From NCBI GenBank assembly GCA_024228935.1, contig JAAESX010000025.1, positions 1 to 64,000 on the forward strand: a DNA stretch of 64,000 bases, given 5' to 3'. Position numbers and translations under genes: made by a program. Positions 1 through 9,319 of the stretch are shown here, in pieces. Each line of letters begins with the position of its first letter. The stretch's first letter is position 1. The stretch comes from Pseudomonadota bacterium (GTDB taxonomy: Bacteria > Myxococcota_A > UBA796 > CAJQPC01). The notes under the pieces were generated by a model. The model was given only the letters and a program-made list of their open reading frames with translations, searched no databases and was not told where the DNA came from.

Positions 1-683
1 CCGTCGATGCCGCCCAGGTCCACGAACGCACCGTAGTCGGTGATGTTCTTGATGACGCCGGTCATGATGGCGCCGACGTGGAGCTTGCGGAGCGTGTCGC
101 TGCGCTTGGCCTCGCGCTCCTCCTCGAGGAGGACGCGGCGGCTCAGGACGATGTTGCCCCGACGCTTGTTGAACTTGATGATCTTGAACTCGAACTCCTC
201 ACCGAGGAGCTTGTCGAGGTTCTTGACCGGGCGGAGGTCCACCTGCGAGCCGGGGAGGAACGCCTTGACGCCGATGTCGACCGAGAGGCCGCCCTTGACG
301 CGGGCGATGATGGTGCCCTTGACCGTCTCGTTGTTCTCGACAGCCTTGGCGACCTCGTCCCAGGCCTTCATCAGGTCGGCCTTCTCCTTGGACAGGTGAA
401 GCTCGCCTTCTTCCTCGTTCATGGAGCCGAGGTAGACGTCGACGTTGTCACCCACACCGATCGAGCACTCGCCCTCGGGGGTGATGAACTGCTTGACGGA
501 GATCCGACCCTCGGCCTTGTAGCCGACGTCGACAGTGACCCAGTCACCCACGATGCCGATGACCGTGCCGGTCACGACGGAGTGCTGCTTGATGTCCTTC
601 TCGTTCAGGACTTCGTTGAAGTAGGTCTCAAAATCTCCGCGGTCGAGGTCCGCGAGGTTGGCGTCGAGGTCAATGGGGGTCAT
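1..683 (-). CDS. rpsA: 30S ribosomal protein S1 (3' part cut by window edge)
   Basis: Ribosomal protein S1 binds mRNA on the small subunit and helps load structured or SD-poor messages. The 227 visible residues cover S1 (OB-fold) domains 1 and 2 and the start of domain 3. Typical S1 signatures are readable, such as VKGGLSVDIGVKAFLPGSQ and GVIKNITDYGAFVDLGG. The rest of the gene lies left of base 1. The ATG at 683 is preceded by an AGGA six bases away, which supports this start. It is the last gene of an aroA-cmk-rpsA block, the order known from enterics, but here a cytochrome b5-like gene lies between cmk and rpsA, and rpsA also has its own candidate promoter. Confidence 0.97.
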   Translation of the reverse strand, partial: MTPIDLDANLADLDRGDFETYFNEVLNEKDIKQHSVVTGTVIGIVGDWVTVDVGYKAEGRISVKQFITPEGECSIGVGDNVDVYLGSMNEEEGELHLSKEKADLMKAWDEVAKAVENNETVKGTIIARVKGGLSVDIGVKAFLPGSQVDLRPVKNLDKLLGEEFEFKIIKFNKRRGNIVLSRRVLLEEEREAKRSDTLRKLHVGAIMTGVIKNITDYGAFVDLGGID

Positions 684-701
684 GTAGTTCCTGCCCTCGA
701 G

Positions 702-767
702 CCACCCACATGGTGGTCGCGGGGTTGGTGTGTAGTGATGTTCGCGTCGGAGTCGTTTGCGCGCAAA
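702..767 (-). promoter_or_regulatory. Structured rpsA leader with a perfect 12-bp palindrome
   Basis: Bases 756-767 read TTTGCGCGCAAA, a perfect palindrome lying between the candidate promoter and rpsA. A second small hairpin, CCACC-5 nt-GGTGG, occupies 702-716, about 20 bases before the start codon. S1 represses its own translation through leader structure in Escherichia coli, so a similar role is possible here. That is inference. An operator role for the palindrome is equally possible. Confidence 0.35.
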
Positions 768-798
768 GTGCCTGCGCGCGGCCCGACGGACGGCGGCG

Positions 799-825
799 TT
801 TATCGCCCCATCCGGTAGGCGTCAA
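799..825 (-). promoter_or_regulatory. Candidate promoter of rpsA
   Basis: On the minus strand a TTGACG -35 (825-820) is followed after 15 bases by GATAAA (804-799), four of six matches to the -10 consensus. The spacing is slightly short. It would give a leader of roughly 110 bases before the rpsA ATG at 683. It sits just downstream of the cytochrome b5-like gene's stop codon, so rpsA can probably be transcribed independently of the upstream genes. Confidence 0.45.
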
Positions 826-830
826 GGGCC

Positions 831-1808
831 TCAGCGGCCGCCGCCGCCGAGCTGGAAGGCCCGCTCCATCGACGCTCCGATGGCGATCTGGGGCGTTGTG
901 GGCCCGGCCAGGACGGCCGGGTGGAGCGAGGGCGTCGAGCTGGCGAACAGCGCGAAGGTGTGCCGCTGGGTGTAGAAGCTCAGCCCGCCGGTCCACGCGA
1001 CGGCCGAGGGGTCCGCGAGTGGGACCTGGACCTCGCCGAACAGGCCGTGGACCGGCATGGGGCGAAACTCGACCGAGGCGCCGGTGCTGAGGTGGTCGGC
1101 CTGGCCAATGTCCATGGCTGGCGCGCCGGTGGCGTTCACGCGGAGAGCCAGGCGGCGGTCGAGGAGCTCGCGCTGGAGGACGAGCTGCGCCCAGAGCGAG
1201 GCGTGATCCGCGGAGTAGGCCATGCCCGACCCGCCCACGACGCCGATGGAGAGCGGGCGTCCCCGGTTCTGGTCGAGCGCGAGCACCTTGACCTCGAGGC
1301 CGCCGATGCCCGCCGCCTGCTCGTCGCTGACGACCAGCTCGAGCCGACCGAAGCTGTACCCGAGCGAGAACGAGATGCCCGAGTCCAGCACCGAGCTCGT
1401 CGAGATGTTGTGGCCGACCCGCAGGGCGATGCTCTTCTTCGGGCCGACGTCCGCGGTCGGCGTGAGGCCCAGTCGGGTGCGCGCGAGCCGCACGTCGTGG
1501 GGATGGGGAACGGTCAACGGCCCGAGCTCGGCCGCGTCCTCTCCCAGGGCACCGATCCGGAACGACTTCAGCGTCGCGACCGCGGCCTGGCTGTGACCGC
1601 CGGCCTCGTCCCGATGCTCGAAGAACCAGGTGGCGTCCTTGCCGCAGCCCCGCAGGATGTGGTCGCCGCCGGGGTGCGCCGGGATCCAGACCGTGACGTC
1701 GTAGACGGTGTCGTCGACGACCATCCAGCAGTCCTCGGCCACGTCGTGCCGGGCGACCTCGGCCATGGTCAGCTCGGTCGCCGCGGCGGCACCGACCAGC
1801 CAGAGCAT
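831..1808 (-). CDS. Exported protein: cytochrome b5-like heme domain plus C-terminal barrel-like (DUF5777-like) region
   Basis: The N-terminal region (about residues 12-80) is a cytochrome b5-type heme domain. It has the HPGG motif with His45 and a second ligand candidate, His72 in GGHS, within the usual GKDAT context. The remaining 230 residues alternate short beta-like segments resembling DUF5777-type barrel proteins; this part is recognised only loosely. The protein begins MLWLVGAAAATEL, a very short hydrophobic leader without basic residues, so export to the periplasm or outer membrane is likely but not certain. The ATG at 1808 overlaps the cmk stop (TGATG), so it is translated directly after cmk. 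Its role is unknown; a heme-dependent redox step at the cell surface fits. Confidence 0.75.
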   Translation of the reverse strand: MLWLVGAAAATELTMAEVARHDVAEDCWMVVDDTVYDVTVWIPAHPGGDHILRGCGKDATWFFEHRDEAGGHSQAAVATLKSFRIGALGEDAAELGPLTVPHPHDVRLARTRLGLTPTADVGPKKSIALRVGHNISTSSVLDSGISFSLGYSFGRLELVVSDEQAAGIGGLEVKVLALDQNRGRPLSIGVVGGSGMAYSADHASLWAQLVLQRELLDRRLALRVNATGAPAMDIGQADHLSTGASVEFRPMPVHGLFGEVQVPLADPSAVAWTGGLSFYTQRHTFALFASSTPSLHPAVLAGPTTPQIAIGASMERAFQLGGGGR

Positions 1809-2488
1809 CAGAAAGCGCCCCGGTCACGGGCCAGCTGGATGACCCGCTGCGTCACCTGCTCGGGCGTCATCTGGGTGCTGTCCAGCACGATGGCGTCGTC
1901 CGCCTGGGCCAGCGGCGCGTGCTCGCGACCGGCGTCCTGGGCGTCGCGAGCCGCCAGCTCGCTCTTGACGTCCTCGTACCCCACCTCGACGCCGCGCTCG
2001 ACCAGCTCGGCGTACCGACGGCGGGCGCGGACGCCCAGGTCCGCGTCCAGGAACACCTTGAGCTGGGCGTCGGGCAGCACGACCGTGCCGATGTCCCGGC
2101 CATCCATGACCACACCCTGGGACGTCGCGAGGCCGCGCTGGGTGCCGAGGAGGGCGCCGCGGACCTGCGGCAGCTTCGCGACCATCGAGGCCCCCTGCCC
2201 CACCTTCTGCGTGCGGATGGCGCGGCTGATGTCCTTGCCGTCGACGACCAGCGTGAAGCGACCGTCCTCGAACCCGAACGTGAAGTCCATCTTCTGGATG
2301 AGGCGAGCGAGCGCCGGTCCGTCGCTCAAGGACAGGCCGTGCCGCGCCCCGAAGAGCGCGACCGCGCGGTACATCGCGCCGGAGTCGATGTAGGCGAAGT
2401 CGAGCTCCATCGCGACCAGGCGGGCGACCGTGCCCTTGCCCGAGCTGGCCGGGCCGTCGATGGCGATGGCGAAGCCTCCGTCAGACAC
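1808..2488 (-). CDS. cmk: Cytidylate kinase
   Basis: This enzyme phosphorylates CMP and dCMP to the diphosphates using ATP. The 226 residues match the usual length. The P-loop GPASSGKG is at residues 12-19, the IDSGAMYRAVAL segment typical of Cmk follows at about 35-46, and MDGRDIGTVVLPDA lies in the nucleotide-binding core. Translation probably starts at the GTG at 2488, eight bases inside the end of aroA. The aroA-cmk-rpsA order agrees with the proteobacterial arrangement. Confidence 0.97.
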   Translation of the reverse strand: MSDGGFAIAIDGPASSGKGTVARLVAMELDFAYIDSGAMYRAVALFGARHGLSLSDGPALARLIQKMDFTFGFEDGRFTLVVDGKDISRAIRTQKVGQGASMVAKLPQVRGALLGTQRGLATSQGVVMDGRDIGTVVLPDAQLKVFLDADLGVRARRRYAELVERGVEVGYEDVKSELAARDAQDAGREHAPLAQADDAIVLDSTQMTPEQVTQRVIQLARDRGAF

Positions 2489-3754
2489 GGGCTCCCTCCA
2501 GGAGAGAAGCGAAGGTCGGGAAGCTGGTGGCGACGTTCGAGGCGTCCGGGATGGTCACGCCTCCGGCCGCGCAGCCGGCCACCAGGAAGCTCATCGCGAT
2601 GCGGTGGTCGCCGCGGGCATCGATGCGGCCGCCAGCGAAGTGGCCGCCACCGATGGTCATGCCGTCGGGCTGCTCAGCGACATCGACCCCGCAGGACGCC
2701 AGGCCGTCGACGACCGCCGAGATGCGGTCCGTCTCCTTCACGCGCAGCTCGGCCGCGTCCGTGATGGTCGTGACGCCCTGGGCGAACGCGGCGGCCACAG
2801 CCAGCGCCGGGACCTCGTCGATGAGGCGAGGGATGACCGCCCCGCCGATGGTCGTTCCGCGCAGGCCGACGTGGCGGACGTGCAGATCGGCCACAGGCTC
2901 GCCCGACGCGTCGCGTGGGTTCTCCACGGTGATGTCCGCCCCCATCGCGCCCAGGACCTCGAGGACGCCGTCGCGAGTGGGGTTCAGGCCGACGTTCTCG
3001 ACCACCAGGTCCGAGCCCGGGACGATGCTCGCCGCGACCAGGAAGAAGGCCGCCGAGGAGATGTCGCCGGGGACAACGACGTCACGCGCCAGGGGAACCT
3101 GGCCGGCGGGCACGTAGAGCACGCCGTCCCGCTCGTCGATGGTGACGCCCATCGCTCGGAGCATGCGCTCGCTGTGATCCCGGCTCCTGTGCGGCTCGCG
3201 GAAGACCAGCTCGCCCCGCTCCGCGCCCAGGGTCGCGAGGATGAGCGCGCTCTTCACCTGAGCCGATGCGATCGGCGAGGTGTATGCAGTCGCGGTCAGG
3301 GCGCCGCCCTGGACCGCGATGGGCGCCCGGCCCTCCATCCGGGTCCAGAACCTGGCCCCCATGGTCGAGAGCGGACGGGTGACACGCGCCATGGGCCGCT
3401 TGCGCAGGTGCTCGTCGCCGTTCAGGACCGCGAAGACCTCCTGACCGGCGATCAGGCCCGTCAGCAGCCGCATCGACGTGCCGGAGTTGCCGCAGTCGAG
3501 CACGTCGTCGGGCTCGGACAGCTCGCCGCCGCAACCGGTGACAAGCCAGGCGTCGCCGTCGGGCTCGATCGTCGCGCCCAGCTGACGCATGCAGCGCATC
3601 GTCGCCCGGACGTCGAGGGCGTCCAGCAGGCCTTCGACGCGCGCGGTCCCCCGGGCGAGGCCGTTGAACATCAGCGCGCGATGGCTGACGGACTTGTCAC
3701 CGGGTACCCGGATGCGCCCCGTGAGCGGGCGACCGGGCAAGGTCGAGAGCTGCA

Positions 3755-3755
<1 letters not shown>
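2481..3755 (-). CDS. aroA: 3-phosphoshikimate 1-carboxyvinyltransferase (EPSP synthase)
   Basis: This is the sixth step of the shikimate pathway, joining PEP and shikimate-3-phosphate to form EPSP. The protein has 424 residues, the usual length. It carries VPGDKSVSHRALMF near the N-terminus (substrate-binding Lys and Ser), the DCGNSGTSMRLLTGL signature at about residue 90, and RVKETDRI near residue 340. The ATG at 3755 overlaps the accA stop codon by one base, and its own end overlaps cmk, so all three genes are probably co-translated. Confidence 0.97.
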
Positions 3756-4717
<962 letters not shown>

Positions 4718-4764
4718 TTTCCACGTCTAACAGGAACGGGGGCGGGAGAGCGAGCGGGTTCTGC

Positions 4765-5223
4765 TCAGCCCCGGTGGCTGTACAGCTCCGCCTTCTCGAG
4801 CCCACGGGTGTCGAGGTCGCCATCGCTCACGACCACATCCACCACGCCCGTCAGGTCGACGAGCTCGACGTCGCCTTCGCCACTCTGGACGGACACCTCG
4901 ACGCCCGCGGGCACCTCGATGACCATGTTCACGTCGCAGCGCATCGGGCCTTCGCAGCCAGCGCGAAGCGTCAGCGTGTCGTCCTCGACCCGCGTCTCGA
5001 GGTCGATCGAGCCCTTCCAGCCCTGGACCGAGCGCTCGACGAGCACATCGTCGCGGTCCGAGCCGATGATGGTGAGGTCGCCGTGGTCGAGCTGGATCAC
5101 GACACGCTCGATCGGCTCTTCGACGTCGAAGACCTCGTCCCGGTCGACCGGCGTGCAGGACGCGAGCCCCATCGTGAGGAGGATTGCGGCCATCGGGGGG
5201 GCGAGAAGCTTGGTGATGCTCAT
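4765..5223 (-). CDS. Small lipoprotein with a DUF4097-like beta-repeat region
   Basis: I place the start at the ATG at 5223, giving 152 residues with a conventional lipoprotein signal, MSITKLLAP followed by a hydrophobic stretch and the lipobox GLASC. An in-frame start 36 bases upstream would put polar residues before the signal. The mature part is made of short beta-strand repeats such as GDLTIIGSDRDDVLVE and VSVQSGEGDVELVDLTG, resembling putative adhesin DUF4097 domains. Those are usually longer, so this may be a short member or a truncated one. It sits between miaA and accA; no functional link is apparent. Unlike many exported proteins in this window it has a normal basic N-region. Confidence 0.7.
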   Translation of the reverse strand: MSITKLLAPPMAAILLTMGLASCTPVDRDEVFDVEEPIERVVIQLDHGDLTIIGSDRDDVLVERSVQGWKGSIDLETRVEDDTLTLRAGCEGPMRCDVNMVIEVPAGVEVSVQSGEGDVELVDLTGVVDVVVSDGDLDTRGLEKAELYSHRG

Positions 5224-5288
5224 GTCGACTCCGTTCTCCCTCTGCCCTCTTTGGGACACCGGAAAGGACGCCGACCGAAACCGGATCT

Positions 5289-6167
5289 TCAGATCTCTCG
5301 GGAAAAAGCTCGCTCGGCCGCGCGAAGCACCGCGTCGACGTCTCCCCCAGCGACCGCCTCAAACCCGCCGATCGAGCGGATCATCGTCCGCTGTTTTCGC
5401 GCCAGCGTCCTGGTGTCACGCTGCGTTCGTCGCACCGCTTCGTCCAGCGGGAGGTCCACTTCGAGGTGCTCGGCGAGCCACCGATAGCCCAGCGAGCGCA
5501 TCGGCTTCAGGTCGGACGTCACCCCCGCCGCGAGGAGTCCCCTCACCTCGTCCAGGTACCCGGCCTCCATCATCTGGAGCACCCGCTGGTCGATGCGCTC
5601 CTTGGTGTCCTCGCGATCGAGGACCAGCCGGACGGCTTCGTGTCGCGGCGAGGCCTTGTCGTGCTCGGCGTGCAGATCCGAGAGGCGGCGCCCGGTCTGC
5701 CGGTGCACCTCGAGCCCGCGGATCACGCGCACCCGGTCGTTCGGATGGAGGCGCTGCGCCAGGATGGGGTCGACCTGCTGGAGCAGCGTGTGGGGGTCGT
5801 CGATGCGCTCCAGCTCGGCGCGGAGGGCCGGGTCGGACTCGGGCGTGGCGACCAGACCGACCAGGAGCGCCCGCAGGTAGAACCCCGAGCCACCCGCCAC
5901 CACCACGTTCGCCCCCGTGGCGATGACGGCGTCCGTGTCCACGGTGAAGTCGGCGGCGTCGTAGGACTCGTGAGGATCCCGGATGTCGATGCCGTGGTGC
6001 GGGAACGCGGCGAGCGTCTCGGCGTCGGGCTTGGCCGTGCCGATGTCGAGCCCCCGGTAGACCTGCATGGCGTCCGCGCTGACGAGCTGGACGTCGAACC
6101 GCCGAGCGACCTCGATCGCGGCGTCCGTCTTGCCCGTGGCGGTGGGCCCGGCGACCACGAGGATCAC
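5289..6167 (-). CDS. miaA: tRNA dimethylallyltransferase
   Basis: MiaA adds the dimethylallyl group to N6 of A37 in tRNAs reading UNN codons. The P-loop GPTATGKTDAAIEVA is at the N-terminus and SADAMQVYRGLDIGTAKP follows, both diagnostic. About 292 residues is normal. The start is a GTG at 6167 whose last two bases belong to the mutL stop (GTGA). The mutL-miaA order is the same as in enterics. No hfq follows; the next gene downstream is a lipoprotein after 65 bases. Confidence 0.96.
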   Translation of the reverse strand: MILVVAGPTATGKTDAAIEVARRFDVQLVSADAMQVYRGLDIGTAKPDAETLAAFPHHGIDIRDPHESYDAADFTVDTDAVIATGANVVVAGGSGFYLRALLVGLVATPESDPALRAELERIDDPHTLLQQVDPILAQRLHPNDRVRVIRGLEVHRQTGRRLSDLHAEHDKASPRHEAVRLVLDREDTKERIDQRVLQMMEAGYLDEVRGLLAAGVTSDLKPMRSLGYRWLAEHLEVDLPLDEAVRRTQRDTRTLARKQRTMIRSIGGFEAVAGGDVDAVLRAAERAFSREI

Positions 6168-7972
6168 GCTCGGTGGAACCTCAGCTCGAGCTCCTTCTGG
6201 TCGACCCGGATGACGACGGGACGTCCGTGGGCGCAGACCGAGAAGTCGACGCCGTCCAGGGCACGCAGCAGCTCGCGCATCTCGTACAGCGACAGCCGGT
6301 GGTTGGCCCGGATGCTGTTGTGGCAGGCCATCGTCGACAGCACGTGGTCCGCCAGGTCCCGTCCAGCCAGGCCGCGTCCCCCGTCGACCAGGTCGTCGGC
6401 GACATCCACCAGCACGCCCGGCACGTCCTTCTCGGCGAGTCCAGCCGGGACCGCGGTCACCGCGAAGCTGCCGCCGCCGTAGTCCTCGACCTCGAGGTGC
6501 AGCTCGCGGAGCACGTCGAGCTCCTGCGCGAGCGCCTGGGCCCGCGAGGCCGGCATGTCCACGATGATGGGGTGCAGCAGGCGTTGCGCGGCGCCGAGCT
6601 TGTCGTCGCGCTGCATCTGGTAGCGGTAGAGCGTGATGCGCTCGTGCGCGGCGTGCTGGTCGACGATGACGAGCTCGCCGCCTCCCTCGCACAGGATGTA
6701 CGTGTCCGCGAACTGACCGATGACGCGCAGGTCCTGGAAGCGCGGGACGGCCAGCATCGCGTTGGGCGCGACCTCGTCGAACCGTGGCGGTGCGAGGGAC
6801 GGCGGCGGCGCGTCCGAGTCCGGCGTCCAGGTCGGCTCGGCCCGCTCGAGGATGGGCGACGACGGCGGCGGGAACACCGCCGGGGCCGGTCGCGGCGGCG
6901 GCGTGAGCGGCAGCGTCTCGTTCGGGACCGGGGCCTCGACGCGCGGCTGGTAGCGCTTCTCGTCCGCGACTGGACGGCGGATCCCGTGCTCCATGAGCCC
7001 CTCGCGGAGCCCCTGGCTCACCGCCGAGAACAGGTCCCGGTTGAACCGGAAGCGGACCTCGGTCTTCGACGGGTGGATGTTCACGTCGACGTGGTCGTTC
7101 GGGACGCGGACCTCGAGCACGACGACCGGGTACCGGCCCTTGGGCACGATGGCGCGGTAGGCCTCGTTGATGGCCCGACGCATCGTCGCGTCGCGCACGT
7201 ACCGGCCGTTGACGTACAGGTACTGGCTGCCCTGAGCCGAGCCGCGGTGGACCCCGACCGGCGAGATCAGCGCGGTGACCTCGAGGTCCCCATTGCTGAA
7301 CGAGACCGGCACCAGCGCCTGACCGTGGCTCTTCAGCAGGTCGGCCGCCCTCGCCTTCCACGAGTCGACCCTGGGCGCGCGCACCAGGACCCGGCCGTCG
7401 TGCTCGACCGTGAAGTCGACCTCGGGACGGATCATCGCCTCGCGCAGGACCGTCTCGACGCAGTGGGAGAGCTCCGTCTGGACCGTGCGCAGGAACTTCC
7501 GCCGCACGGGTACGTTGAAGAACAGCGTGCGCACGCGGAAGCGGGTCCCCACGGGACAGGCCACCGGCTCGGGCGGCCGCATCTTGCCGCCGTTGAGCAC
7601 CACCTGGGTGCCGACCTCCTCGCCCTCGACCCGCGACTGGAGCTCGAGGCGGGACACGCTCGCGATGGACGGGATGGCCTCGCCGCGGAAGCCGAGCGTG
7701 CCGACCTCGAACAGGTCCTTCTCGGTCCGGATCTTCGAGGTGCCGTGGCGCTCGATGCACATGAGCACGTCGCTCTTGTCCATCCCGTGGCCGTTGTCGA
7801 CGATCTCGATGAGCTTGCGTCCGCCGCTCTCGAGCCGCACCTGGATGCGCGTCGCGCCGGCGTCCAGCGCGTTCTCGACGAGCTCCTTCACCACGCTGGC
7901 GGGCCGCTCGACGACCTCGCCGGCCGCGATCTTGTTGACCAGATGGTCCTCGAGGATGCGGATGCGGCCCAC
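6164..7972 (-). CDS. mutL: DNA mismatch repair protein MutL
   Basis: MutL couples MutS mismatch recognition to strand incision. The 602 residues show the GHKL ATPase motifs VKELVENALDAGA, DNGHGM and TLGFRGEAIPSI in the first 110 residues, a proline-rich linker at about 345-410, and a C-terminal dimerisation domain. The C-terminal domain contains DQHAAHERITLY, which matches the DQHA-x2-E-x4-E endonuclease motif except that the last Glu is Tyr, and CAHGRP near the end, like the CPHGRP motif. It may therefore be an endonuclease-type MutL with an altered metal site. The GTG start at 7972 lies three bases after the der stop. Confidence 0.96.
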   Translation of the reverse strand: MGRIRILEDHLVNKIAAGEVVERPASVVKELVENALDAGATRIQVRLESGGRKLIEIVDNGHGMDKSDVLMCIERHGTSKIRTEKDLFEVGTLGFRGEAIPSIASVSRLELQSRVEGEEVGTQVVLNGGKMRPPEPVACPVGTRFRVRTLFFNVPVRRKFLRTVQTELSHCVETVLREAMIRPEVDFTVEHDGRVLVRAPRVDSWKARAADLLKSHGQALVPVSFSNGDLEVTALISPVGVHRGSAQGSQYLYVNGRYVRDATMRRAINEAYRAIVPKGRYPVVVLEVRVPNDHVDVNIHPSKTEVRFRFNRDLFSAVSQGLREGLMEHGIRRPVADEKRYQPRVEAPVPNETLPLTPPPRPAPAVFPPPSSPILERAEPTWTPDSDAPPPSLAPPRFDEVAPNAMLAVPRFQDLRVIGQFADTYILCEGGGELVIVDQHAAHERITLYRYQMQRDDKLGAAQRLLHPIIVDMPASRAQALAQELDVLRELHLEVEDYGGGSFAVTAVPAGLAEKDVPGVLVDVADDLVDGGRGLAGRDLADHVLSTMACHNSIRANHRLSLYEMRELLRALDGVDFSVCAHGRPVVIRVDQKELELRFHRA

Positions 7973-7975
7973 GAG

Positions 7976-9319
7976 CTATCCCTCTTCTTCCCAGGTGCGG
8001 CGCTTCTGACGGAACTCGATCTTGATGGGCGAGCCCTCGAACGAGTACTGCTCGCGCAGCCGGTTCACGAGGTAGCGCTTGTAGCTCTCGTCCACGCCCT
8101 CGGGCGCGTTGGACCAGATCACGAACTGCGGCGGGCGCACACGGACCTGGGTCATGTAGTTGAGCTTGACCGGCCGGGTGTACCGCTGGGGGACCGAGTG
8201 GTTCTCGGTGGCCAGGTTCAGGAAGCGGTTGCACTCCGAGGTCGACAGCCGCTTGTCGAACTGCTCGTAGATCTTCTCGACGCCCTCGAGGATGCGGTGG
8301 CACCCCTTGCCCGTCAGCGCCGAGATGTAGAGCACCGGCGCCCACGTGGTGTGCGGCATGCGGCGGTCGAGGTCGTCCTCGACGGTCCGGACGTTCTTGT
8401 CGGGGTCGTCGCGAACCAGATCCCACTTGTTGAACAGGAGCATCAGGCCGCGGCCACGCTCGATGACCACGCGGGCCAGGCGAGCGTCCTGCTCGGAGAC
8501 GCCCTCGTCGCCGTCGATCATCAGCAGGCTGATGTGGCAGCGCTCGATGCTGCGGATGGCCTTGCTGACCGCGAAGCCCTCGAACTGGGTGTCGATGCGC
8601 GAGCGACGGCGGATGCCGGCCGTGTCGACGAAGCGGTAGGTCCGGTCGCCGACCTCGATGACCGAGTCGACCGGGTCCATCGTGGTGCCCGGCATGTCGT
8701 GCACGACGTGCCGCTGCTCGCCGACGAGCCGGTTCACCAGAGTGCTCTTGCCGATGTTCGGGCGGCCGATGATGGCGATGCGGAGCTCGTTCTCGACCTC
8801 CTCGTCCGGCGCGGGTGCGGGCGGAAGCACCTTCTCGACGTCCTCCATCATCCCGGCGACGCCCAGGCCGTGCTCGGCAGAGATGGCGTACAGGTTCTCG
8901 AGGCCCATCGAGTAGAACTCGAAGACCTGGCTCTCCTGCTGCTCGGACTCGACCTTGTTCACGGCGACGAACACGGGACGGTCAGCCTGACGCAGCAGGC
9001 GAGCGACCTCCTCGTCCATCGGCGTGAGGCCAGCGCGAGCGTCGACCACGAAGACCACCGCATCGCACTCGTCGACCGCGATGAGCGCCTGGCTGCGCAT
9101 CTGGGCGAACAGGTCGTCGTCCAGGTGCGGCTCGAGGCCACCCGTGTCGACGACCATGATCTCCTGGTCCGTGTACCGCTGGCTGGCGGCGTAGTGCCGG
9201 TCGCGGGTGATTCCCGGGGTGTCGTGAACGATGGCCACGCGCTCGCCGACCAGGCGGTTGACCAGCGTGCTCTTGCCGACGTTGGGCCGGCCGACGACGG
9301 CGACGATGGGAAGGCTCAT
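7976..9319 (-). CDS. der: Ribosome biogenesis GTPase Der (EngA)
   Basis: Der is a tandem-domain GTPase needed for 50S subunit assembly. Two complete G domains are present: GRPNVGKSTLVNRLVG at the N-terminus and GRPNIGKSTLVNRLVG at about residue 185, each with DTxG (DTGG, DTAG) and NKxD/E elements (NKVE, NKWD). A KH-like C-terminal domain follows (residues about 355-440). The length of 447 is standard. The ATG overlaps the era stop (ATGA), continuing the coupled chain. Confidence 0.97.
   Translation of the reverse strand: MSLPIVAVVGRPNVGKSTLVNRLVGERVAIVHDTPGITRDRHYAASQRYTDQEIMVVDTGGLEPHLDDDLFAQMRSQALIAVDECDAVVFVVDARAGLTPMDEEVARLLRQADRPVFVAVNKVESEQQESQVFEFYSMGLENLYAISAEHGLGVAGMMEDVEKVLPPAPAPDEEVENELRIAIIGRPNIGKSTLVNRLVGEQRHVVHDMPGTTMDPVDSVIEVGDRTYRFVDTAGIRRRSRIDTQFEGFAVSKAIRSIERCHISLLMIDGDEGVSEQDARLARVVIERGRGLMLLFNKWDLVRDDPDKNVRTVEDDLDRRMPHTTWAPVLYISALTGKGCHRILEGVEKIYEQFDKRLSTSECNRFLNLATENHSVPQRYTRPVKLNYMTQVRVRPPQFVIWSNAPEGVDESYKRYLVNRLREQYSFEGSPIKIEFRQKRRTWEEEG

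Noticed and set aside
6168..8426. N-terminal extension of miaA by about 750 codons
   Set aside because: The frame runs through mutL and part of der in the wrong frame. The GTG at 6167 overlapping the mutL stop gives a normal MiaA length.
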